A stretch of DNA of 64,000 nucleotides from Hydrocarboniclastica marina (GTDB lineage Bacteria > Pseudomonadota > Gammaproteobacteria > Pseudomonadales > Oleiphilaceae). This document shows, piece by piece, positions 53,884-61,081 of this stretch (position 1 is the stretch's first letter; each line of letters begins with the position of its first letter). The stretch spans positions 56,442 through 120,441 of the forward strand of contig NZ_CP031094.1 of NCBI RefSeq assembly GCF_004851605.1, given 5' to 3'. The notes beneath the pieces were generated by a model. That model worked only from the letters and a program-made list of their open reading frames with translations, was not told the DNA's origin and searched no databases. Made by a program: the position numbers and the translations under genes.

Positions 53884-54714
53884 ATGTGGCGCTTGAGATT
53901 CCTATTTTTGCTATCGCTAGCCCTATCCCAAGTGGCTATAGCGCAAGAGACAATCCCCGAAAGCCTGTCAAAGAAAGGCCTGGATCCCAGCCGGATAATA
54001 GAAATGCCAGTCCAGGGCATGGTCGCCTATGAAGCTCAGAATGGCTCACTCGTCTTCATGTCGAAGAATGGTCGATACGTCTTTCAGGGAAAGGTAACGG
54101 ACGTGTGGGCTGCAAACGAGCTGATCTCTGGTGAGCAAGTTTATGAGTCAACCAGCACTCTGCCTTTCGAAACCATGGGGGTGAATTTTGATGATTACGA
54201 TGCGCTGACCCTCGGAACTGGATCGCGCACAGTCCATGTGATTACTGATCCGCTTTGTCCGGCTTGTGCAAAGCTGAGCGAGGCTATGGTCGAGCTTAAG
54301 GGTGAGTACACCTTCAAAATTCTGGTCCTGCCGGCGTTAGGCGGGAAAAGTGCTGATCTCGCTGCCCGGGTTGCCTGCGAAAAGGATCGTGAGAGGGCGC
54401 TGCAGGCACTGTTGGAAAAGAGAACAGAAGAGCTACCCAGCCCCCAGAACTGTAACTTCGATGCCCTCCAGTCGGCCAGTCTTGTTTCAGACCTCATCGG
54501 AATTGATGCGGTACCTTATGTCGTTGCACCGAACGGGAAAATTTCAAGAGGCATGCCGAAGAAGATAAACGAATGGCTCTCTGAAAATTCAGACGCGAAA
54601 GCAGTAGCCGGTCAGCCTATGAGCGTTACTAGCCTCATTGATAACAGCTCACCTGAGCAGGCGAGCGGGACCGGTACAACAATCAATCAAAAGCTGCTTA
54701 ACGCGCTGAAGTGA
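53884..54714 (+). CDS. dsbC: DsbC-like periplasmic disulfide isomerase
   Basis: From ATG 53884 the 276-aa protein has a signal peptide (cut near AIA|QETI), an N-terminal dimerisation-like region and a thioredoxin fold with the active site CPAC at 125-128. It would form or reshuffle disulfides in Cys-rich transfer proteins; the giant protein, TraN and TraU encoded around it are natural substrates. The frame open from 53812 adds 24 residues before the signal and is less likely. Confidence 0.85.
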   Translation: MWRLRFLFLLSLALSQVAIAQETIPESLSKKGLDPSRIIEMPVQGMVAYEAQNGSLVFMSKNGRYVFQGKVTDVWAANELISGEQVYESTSTLPFETMGVNFDDYDALTLGTGSRTVHVITDPLCPACAKLSEAMVELKGEYTFKILVLPALGGKSADLAARVACEKDRERALQALLEKRTEELPSPQNCNFDALQSASLVSDLIGIDAVPYVVAPNGKISRGMPKKINEWLSENSDAKAVAGQPMSVTSLIDNSSPEQASGTGTTINQKLLNALK

Positions 54715-54722
54715 GGTAGAGA

Positions 54723-57242
54723 ATGGAACTTATCACCGTAAAGCAGAAAGCCGGTAAGCGTTATATACATGAAGACTACCGTACCGGATCCATATTCCCG
54801 GTCATGGCGTATGACGATGAGACGGGTTACTTCATCAGCGATGACAAATCGATCGGTTACACGTTTTCCTGTCAGCCTTTGTTTGGCCAAGACGGCCAGA
54901 TTGAGGAGCGACTGACATCCTTCATTAACACCGACTTTCCGGCTGGGACGATAGTGTCAATTCTATGGTTCCGTTCTCCCGACTACACCTATGAGCTTGC
55001 CCGCATGCGGGATCTAAGGGAGAGCTCAGGCTATTTCAATCCTCTGATGGCCGACGTCATTCGGCAGCGCTCAGAATTCCTCCTGAATGGCGGTATAAAG
55101 CCGGTCGACCCCCACCACGGGCAGCTGTTCTTCGATCTCAAGGTAATCATCACCGTTAAGCTCCCAATTTCAGATCACCTCCCTTCTGCGGAGGAAGAGT
55201 ACATGCTGAAGTCGTATAAGAAGAAGACGGAATCGGCACTCAAAACCATCGGGTTTAGCCCAGTCGAGCTAGATGCCAACGGATACATCCGGGCCGTGAA
55301 CAGTCTTATGAACTGGGGCAATGAAGCTTCATGGCGCCAGGGTCCCGTCAGCCACGACAAGGGACGGCCGATCTGCGACCAGCTGATGGACTTCGATAAA
55401 GACATTGTTGTCGAGAAGGGTCATCTTCAGATCGGAGACACCTTCATGAAGGCACTTTCGGCAAAGCGTCTTCCGGAGTCGTTCTATTTCGGCGATGCGA
55501 TGAAGTACGCCGGTGATCTTCGAGGCGGCAACGTATCGTTGAAACAACAGTACGCGGTATGTTGCAACATCTTCTATCCCGACAGCGAGAAAGAGAAACA
55601 CTCTCTTGAACGCAAGCGGGGTCTGGCAGTTAACCAAGCCAAAGGGCCAATGCTGACCCTCGTCCCGATCCTTGCCGACAAAAAGCGCGGATTCGACAAC
55701 CTCTACGATTCTATGAATGACGGGTACCGTGCCGTCAAAATGACCTACTCCTTGCTGGTTTTCGGTAAAAACGAAGACGAAGTCACCGAGGCTGCAACTA
55801 ACGCCAAGACAATCTGGCGCGAGCAGCGCTTTACCCTTATGGATGACAAGTTCGTTCAGCTACCCCTCTATATCAATTGCCTGCCGATGATGGCCGACCG
55901 GGATGCAGTGGCTGATCTCTGGCGCTACAAAACCCTGACTGCAGAGCAGGCGGCAGTTCTAGTGCCAATTTTTGGAGAATGGAAGGGGACAGGTACACCC
56001 CACATCAACTTGATCAGTCGTAATGGCCAGTTGATGTCGTTCTCGATGCACGACACCGGTTCGAACAAAAACATGCTGATTTGTGCCACCTCGGGGGGCG
56101 GGAAATCATTCTTCACAAATGAGCTCATCCTTTCCTACATGTCAGAAGGCGCCCAGGTGTGGTGCGTGGATGTGGGTCGGTCCTACGAAAAGTTGTGTGA
56201 GGCTGTAGACGGCGACTTCATCCATTTCGGTTCTGAATCGGATATTTCGGTCAATCCTTTTGAGCTGGTCGTATCCATTGATGGCAGTGAGGAAACGCGT
56301 TCTAAGCGACTGACACCTCAGGAAGCCAGGGCGATGGACTCTGGGGACGTAAAGGATGAGGGTGAGGAGGACGCTCTGGTCGGTCTTATAACAGCCATGG
56401 CCTCTCAGAATGATCCGCTTGATGACGTTCAAATCTCAGTTCTTCGGCAGGTCATATCCGAGGTATGGAAAGAAAAAGACCGAGAAATGTTGGTCGACGA
56501 CATCGCCGAAAAGTGTGCGGCGCACCCTAAAGAAATCATCCAGGACCTGGCAACTCGGTTATATGCCTTCACCTCGAAAGGATCCTACGGGAAGTATTTC
56601 TGCCGGCCCAATAACGTCAACTTCAACAAGCAGCTCACCGTGCTTGAGCTCGAAGAGCTCAAGGGTCGATCTCACCTTCAGAAGGTGGTTCTTTTCCAGC
56701 TGATCTACCAGATTCAGCAAGAGGTCTATCTCGGCGATCGCAATCGCAAGAAGGTGGTAATCATCGACGAAAGTTGGGACCTGATACAGAACGGCGGCCC
56801 TGAGGTTCAAAAATTTATTGAACACGCCTACCGCCGCTTCCGTAAGTATGGGGCGAGCGTGCTCCTGGTTACCCAGTCGATTCAGGACATGTACAAGTCA
56901 CCCGTGGGTGAAGCGATAGTAGAAAACTCAGCCACCATGGCACTGTTTAGGCATACCGAGGAGGCTGTAGACAAGCTCAAACGCGAAGCGAAGCTGGTCC
57001 TTCCCGATGGCGCCTTCCACATGCTGAAGACTGTTCATACGGCTCCACCACACTACTCCGAGGTCTTTCTGAAAACAGAGCGCGGTATCGGCATCGGTCG
57101 GCTTATCGTCAACGACTTCCAGAAACTCTTGTATTCGACAAGTTCTGATGAAGTCTCAGCGATCAATGAACTTAAGAAGCAAGGTCATTCTGTCGAAGAA
57201 GCCATCAACATCCTGCTGCGCCGCAGCAGTAAGGTTGCATAA
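54723..57242 (+). CDS. traC: TraC, VirB4-like pilus-assembly ATPase
   Basis: An 839-aa ATPase driving pilus assembly. The N-terminal VirB4-like domain is followed by Walker A TSGGGKS at 456-462 and Walker B VVIIDESWDLI near 677. The conserved TQSIQDM segment follows near 720. The start is preceded by GAGG. It belongs to the second transfer operon (dsbC-traC onwards). Confidence 0.93.
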   Translation: MELITVKQKAGKRYIHEDYRTGSIFPVMAYDDETGYFISDDKSIGYTFSCQPLFGQDGQIEERLTSFINTDFPAGTIVSILWFRSPDYTYELARMRDLRESSGYFNPLMADVIRQRSEFLLNGGIKPVDPHHGQLFFDLKVIITVKLPISDHLPSAEEEYMLKSYKKKTESALKTIGFSPVELDANGYIRAVNSLMNWGNEASWRQGPVSHDKGRPICDQLMDFDKDIVVEKGHLQIGDTFMKALSAKRLPESFYFGDAMKYAGDLRGGNVSLKQQYAVCCNIFYPDSEKEKHSLERKRGLAVNQAKGPMLTLVPILADKKRGFDNLYDSMNDGYRAVKMTYSLLVFGKNEDEVTEAATNAKTIWREQRFTLMDDKFVQLPLYINCLPMMADRDAVADLWRYKTLTAEQAAVLVPIFGEWKGTGTPHINLISRNGQLMSFSMHDTGSNKNMLICATSGGGKSFFTNELILSYMSEGAQVWCVDVGRSYEKLCEAVDGDFIHFGSESDISVNPFELVVSIDGSEETRSKRLTPQEARAMDSGDVKDEGEEDALVGLITAMASQNDPLDDVQISVLRQVISEVWKEKDREMLVDDIAEKCAAHPKEIIQDLATRLYAFTSKGSYGKYFCRPNNVNFNKQLTVLELEELKGRSHLQKVVLFQLIYQIQQEVYLGDRNRKKVVIIDESWDLIQNGGPEVQKFIEHAYRRFRKYGASVLLVTQSIQDMYKSPVGEAIVENSATMALFRHTEEAVDKLKREAKLVLPDGAFHMLKTVHTAPPHYSEVFLKTERGIGIGRLIVNDFQKLLYSTSSDEVSAINELKKQGHSVEEAINILLRRSSKVA

Positions 57243-57244
57243 CC

Positions 57245-57568
57245 GTGAATATCCTTGAAGTCGCATCTACCGCGATCCTTGGGGCTGCCCTGGGCGCCGG
57301 CGTCACCTTCTTCTTGGTGAACGACAGGATTACAGCATTAGAGCAAGAGAGCCAGTTAAGGGCCCCAGTGGCGACGGTGGACTTCACGAGCATCGCCGAG
57401 GGCTTTCCAAATGGTGCTGACAACCAAGCCATAGATCGCGAGATAAAGAAGCTTCAGGTTCAAGCTAACCAGCTAATGGAGCAGGGATTCATAGTGCTGA
57501 ATCATGGCTCTGTTTATGCGGCGCCTTCCGGATTGACGGTGAGGTATCGGGAAAAAGACGGTGAATAG
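57245..57568 (+). CDS. TrbI-like F-type transfer protein
   Basis: A 107-aa protein starting at GTG 57245, two bases after traC. It has one N-terminal membrane helix (about 6-24) and a short coiled region (DREIKKLQVQANQLMEQGFIVLNHGSVY) that resembles F TrbI, which influences pilus retraction. The match is positional and by pattern, since TrbI diverges strongly. It overlaps the next gene by eight bases. Confidence 0.5.
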   Translation: MNILEVASTAILGAALGAGVTFFLVNDRITALEQESQLRAPVATVDFTSIAEGFPNGADNQAIDREIKKLQVQANQLMEQGFIVLNHGSVYAAPSGLTVRYREKDGE

Positions 57569-58070
57569 AACAAGAAAGCCATGGCTGCCCTTTCTGTCAA
57601 AGGCAGTACTGCTTTCAGCTTCTGTCGTTGGGGCAATATTGTGGTTTGAGGCCAATTACGTTCTGGGCAAGGATTCCCAGTACGTTAAGTGCATACCTGG
57701 CGTTGATTGGTTTCTCGGAGACCGCGGCGATCGGGAGATTGAGCGCGACGGTATATACATGGTGGCGTCGAAAGGGCTGGACCCGATTTATCCAGATGGA
57801 ACAGTCCTGGTCAAATATCTTCGGGGTCTACCGGGGGACACGGTCAAAATAGATGAAACTGGGGTTTATGTTAACGGTAGAAATCTCGGTACCGGTCAGC
57901 TTCCGTTAGCCCATAAATTTGAGATCGAGCCAGAATCACTCCATGGAGAGCGAGTACTTGGCGACGATGAGTACTGGCTGATGGGCACTGCAGCTTTGAG
58001 CTTCGACTCCAGATACTGGGGCCCAGTCAGTGAAAGTCAGGTGATACGACGTGCCTATGCGATATTCTAA
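57561..58070 (+). CDS. trhF: TrhF-like S26 signal peptidase relative
   Basis: A 169-aa protein of the S26 peptidase fold with a membrane helix (about 12-30). The box around the general base Lys85 (VLVKYLRGLPGD) and the late FDSRYWGPV box are clear. The usual Ser nucleophile box (S-M-P type) is replaced by YVKCIPG at 41-47. Relatives in SXT/R27 operons are called TrhF and are thought to process pilin or circularise it. GTG 57561 lies within the preceding gene. Confidence 0.7.
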   Translation: MNRTRKPWLPFLSKAVLLSASVVGAILWFEANYVLGKDSQYVKCIPGVDWFLGDRGDREIERDGIYMVASKGLDPIYPDGTVLVKYLRGLPGDTVKIDETGVYVNGRNLGTGQLPLAHKFEIEPESLHGERVLGDDEYWLMGTAALSFDSRYWGPVSESQVIRRAYAIF

Positions 58071-59256
58071 GCTAATAACCGCTGCCTTGATCCTGTTCTG
58101 CGCGACAGCTGGAGCATCCGGCTATACGTTGAGTCCTGAGGACAAGCGAGCGCTCGAACAGGGCAGGAAGAGGTCCAGCGAAATCGATCTCAGCAGCTTG
58201 CTTCGAGGTAGAGACGCTAGCCCCGGTGCGAACCAGGATAAGCTTCAGGAAGCCATAGACCACTCCGCAAAAATAGCCGGCAACGCAACCTTGGGAGAAA
58301 AGCAGAAGCAGCAAGCTCTTGAGATCTGCAGGAACCAAAGGCAGTACCTCTTAGTGTCCCGTTCAATGGGAAAGTCAGGTCTGCATGAAGCGCTAGCCGA
58401 AGCTTCTAACAACCAGAATCTAACGGTGCTTTTTCAGGGAATACCGGACGGGACAACGGTCCAGGAAGGGATATTGGACATCCAGAGACTCGCTCGTGAA
58501 TACGACCCAATACCATCTGTGGGCCTGAACCCGTTAATCTTCCAGCGCCACCAGGTGAAGGATGTACCGCACGCTATTCTCATGAGCCCGGGAAGCTGGG
58601 AAGGAAATAAATGCATACAAAGCGTCGAGGCGAGTATGAGTGGCCTAACCAACTACGGCTATCTCCTAGGCAAAATAGATTCCGGTTTTAGCGGTCACCT
58701 GGGAAAACTAGGGCCAACCGTTCCGATCTCAGAACGTAACTTTATGGAAGTGATAGAGGAGCGGATCAAAGCGACCGACTGGGCTGCAGTTAAAAGCAAA
58801 GCGGTAGATAACGTCTGGAAAAAGCAACCAATGGAAGCGCTCCCACCTGCAACAGAAGACGTAGTTTTCAAAATTGATCCGTCAGTCATTGCGACTCAGG
58901 ACATAAAGACACCTGATGGGAAATTTGTTGCGCGAAAAGGCGACAAAATTAACCAATTAGAGGTCATGCCTTTTAATCAGCTCATCGTCATCATGAACCC
59001 TCTACGGAAGGCAGAAATAGAAGCTGCGAAAGAAATTGTTGAACAAGGAAAAGCCGCGGGCCTAAGGGTCAGTGTATTATTAACAGAGATCGATAGAGAA
59101 TTAGGCTGGGATAGCTACAACAAAGTTGTGGATGAGATGGGGATGCATGTTTTCATGCTAACTCCAGAAGTTGTTCAACGTTTTCAGGTCAGATCGACGC
59201 TATCAGTAGTGACCGCAGATAAAGGAGTCTTCCTAGTTCGCGAGGTTGCACTGTAG
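58051..59256 (+). CDS. traW: TrbC-TraW fusion protein
   Basis: A 401-aa exported protein. The signal peptide (cut near ATA|GASG) is followed by a TrbC-type domain (about 105-190, LLVSRSMGKSGLHEALAEASNNQNLTVLFQGIPDG) and then a TraW domain (about 280-401). In F these are two proteins; in SXT-type operons they are fused as here. They form part of the periplasmic pilus-assembly set with TraU and TraN. GTG 58051 has CAGGTGA upstream; ATG 58057 is an alternative. Confidence 0.82.
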   Translation: MPMRYSKLITAALILFCATAGASGYTLSPEDKRALEQGRKRSSEIDLSSLLRGRDASPGANQDKLQEAIDHSAKIAGNATLGEKQKQQALEICRNQRQYLLVSRSMGKSGLHEALAEASNNQNLTVLFQGIPDGTTVQEGILDIQRLAREYDPIPSVGLNPLIFQRHQVKDVPHAILMSPGSWEGNKCIQSVEASMSGLTNYGYLLGKIDSGFSGHLGKLGPTVPISERNFMEVIEERIKATDWAAVKSKAVDNVWKKQPMEALPPATEDVVFKIDPSVIATQDIKTPDGKFVARKGDKINQLEVMPFNQLIVIMNPLRKAEIEAAKEIVEQGKAAGLRVSVLLTEIDRELGWDSYNKVVDEMGMHVFMLTPEVVQRFQVRSTLSVVTADKGVFLVREVAL

Positions 59257-59283
59257 GGCTGGTTTAGGCCGGGTGCTTCCTCG

Positions 59284-59973
59284 ATGAAATTGCACATTTA
59301 CCAGAGCCCTTTGCTCCATCTTGAGGGTAAAAAACCGCCTATCTTGCGGTTAACTTGTTCCAGGCTCCCTGTACATGAGTTTGGGCAATTTCGGGATGCT
59401 GAGATAGAAAGTCCAAAGTTTGATCATTTCCTGTTGGACTTCATACCGCAACTCGTCAAGCAAGAGAACATTCCGGAAACTACCGCCCTGATGGTGCCAG
59501 TGAACAAGGAAACGCTGAATAAAAATGCTCTTTTCCAGATCTGGAGAGATTCATTCCTAAGGGTTCTAGATGAAGTGCCTAATCCTCTTATCATCGCATT
59601 TTCAGCGTGTGCTGACCCGCTGGTTTTAAGGAAAAGGGCTGATGAAGTTGCCAGCATCAGGCCGGAAAGACTTTACTACTGTCTCGATATATCACGAGAA
59701 TGCGAATCGATTAGAAAGCTTACGCGAGATTTCAAATGGAACTATCTAGCAATCCGATCTGAACTATTGAGCTCTGGTATTCCCGATGTTTCTGAAGCCA
59801 TGTTCGAGGCCGGAGATCGTGGTATTGGGCGAATCGTTTCCTGGATCGAAAGCAAAGTCGCGCTGACCATTGCGACTCATCATGGTGTCGAGTATGTCCA
59901 TGGAAGTATCTTCTCAGAACCGTATTACCCCCTAACAGTAGTAGAGACAGTGAAAGGCCTGAGTGATGGTTAA
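59284..59973 (+). CDS. Degenerate EAL-domain-like protein inside the transfer operon
   Basis: A 229-aa soluble protein. The C-terminal half follows the layout of EAL phosphodiesterase domains: VPVNKETL, a long middle with AFSACADP and YLAIRSELL, then SKVALTIATHHGVEYVHGSIFSEPYYP. That last segment aligns with the conserved G-x-D-Y-x-Q-G-x-x-x-x-x-P end of EAL proteins. The EAL signature itself, the DD motif and the AEGVE glutamate are absent, so hydrolysis of c-di-GMP is unlikely; binding or a protein-interaction role would be possible. It sits between traW and traU and overlaps traU by 8 bases. Assignment by pattern only. Confidence 0.45.
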   Translation: MKLHIYQSPLLHLEGKKPPILRLTCSRLPVHEFGQFRDAEIESPKFDHFLLDFIPQLVKQENIPETTALMVPVNKETLNKNALFQIWRDSFLRVLDEVPNPLIIAFSACADPLVLRKRADEVASIRPERLYYCLDISRECESIRKLTRDFKWNYLAIRSELLSSGIPDVSEAMFEAGDRGIGRIVSWIESKVALTIATHHGVEYVHGSIFSEPYYPLTVVETVKGLSDG

Positions 59974-60967
59974 AGCAGTTCTGAGAATTCTATCGGTAAT
60001 GCTGATAATTGCTGGCTTGACTCAACCTGCGGCCGCTGCAGTGTGTGAAGACGCTCAAATCATTGATGAGTCTCTCATCACCGATGTCTGTTGGGATTGC
60101 CTTTTTCCATTGAAAATTGCCGGGGTCACTCTGCAGACTGGAGAACGTGAAAACCCTCCCGAAGCGTCTTCGAGCTCGGTTTGCTCATGCTCCCCTAATG
60201 GCATTCCGGAACCTGGTCTGGTCATGTCGATGTGGGAGCCTACACGCTTGATAGAGTTTCCACGTCAGGCCGGATGCTCATCGGTGCTTGGGGGGGTCTC
60301 TTTAGGCTTCGACAAGCTGAATGTGGGAGGACAACCGGACGACACGAAGACTGGGAAGTCCTATTACCACTACCACTACTACAGCTTTCCGCTCTTCATG
60401 ATCATGCAGCTATTTTCCTCATCATCATGCCATGACGGGTGGATAGACCTCGACCTGATGTATTTTTCCGAGATCGATCCAGCTTGGAATAACTCTTCCT
60501 TCGCCTTTTTCACAACCCCGGAATCCGCCATGGTGGCCAACCCTATAGCTTCTGCTGCATGTCCAGCTGATGCAGCGGCCGCGACAGCTGGGTACCCGTT
60601 AAATTCGCTCTTCTGGTGTGCCGGCTCATGGGGAAGCATTTACCCGCTCTCAGGCATTCAAAATGGCGCCGGTGGCGTGCTTCGGGACACCAGTTTGCTG
60701 AGTACAAGGCTGATTGCTTCGCTGCATCGAAAAGGGTTTGCCCGTCAGACCATGGGCGAGGCTGCCCAGTGTGAACCGATAATCAATCCGATGCTTCCCA
60801 AAACCCAGTACAAGATGTCGATGATGTACCCCCGGGCAGAGACCGAAAGAGCCCATGTGATCGGTGAGTCGACTGTTCGCTGGGGGCTAGGACGCACAAT
60901 TCCGGGCGTAGCTTCGACTCCCGTGTATCTGCTATGGAGGCTCAACGACTGCTGCAACACTCTCTGA
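59966..60967 (+). CDS. traU: TraU, pilus assembly and DNA transfer protein
   Basis: A 333-aa exported protein with a signal peptide (cut near AAA|VCED). The TraU features CWDCLFPLKIAG, VCSCSPNGIPEPGLVMSMWEPTRLIEFPRQAGCS and many Cys are clear. TraU acts in the periplasm with TraW and TrbC and is required for DNA transfer. I use ATG 59966; GTG 59963 is in frame. Confidence 0.92.
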   Translation: MVKAVLRILSVMLIIAGLTQPAAAAVCEDAQIIDESLITDVCWDCLFPLKIAGVTLQTGERENPPEASSSSVCSCSPNGIPEPGLVMSMWEPTRLIEFPRQAGCSSVLGGVSLGFDKLNVGGQPDDTKTGKSYYHYHYYSFPLFMIMQLFSSSSCHDGWIDLDLMYFSEIDPAWNNSSFAFFTTPESAMVANPIASAACPADAAAATAGYPLNSLFWCAGSWGSIYPLSGIQNGAGGVLRDTSLLSTRLIASLHRKGFARQTMGEAAQCEPIINPMLPKTQYKMSMMYPRAETERAHVIGESTVRWGLGRTIPGVASTPVYLLWRLNDCCNTL

Positions 60968-60996
60968 GGGGACGTTGCCCAGCGCAACGGTCCCCT
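60967..60996 (+). terminator. Hairpin between traU and traN
   Basis: AGGGGACGTTG pairs with CAACGGTCCCCT (one bulged G) right at the traU stop. There is no T-tract, so it may be an attenuator or an mRNA-stability element and not a full terminator. A TAGAAT box after it (about 61050) could start traN transcription. Confidence 0.4.
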
Positions 60997-61081
60997 GAGA
61001 TTCACCTAAAAAAGCACTGTAACTCCAGCCTTCCCACGCCTTGCAGCGCATAGAATCAGCTCCTCAGATGGAGCTAATTCT

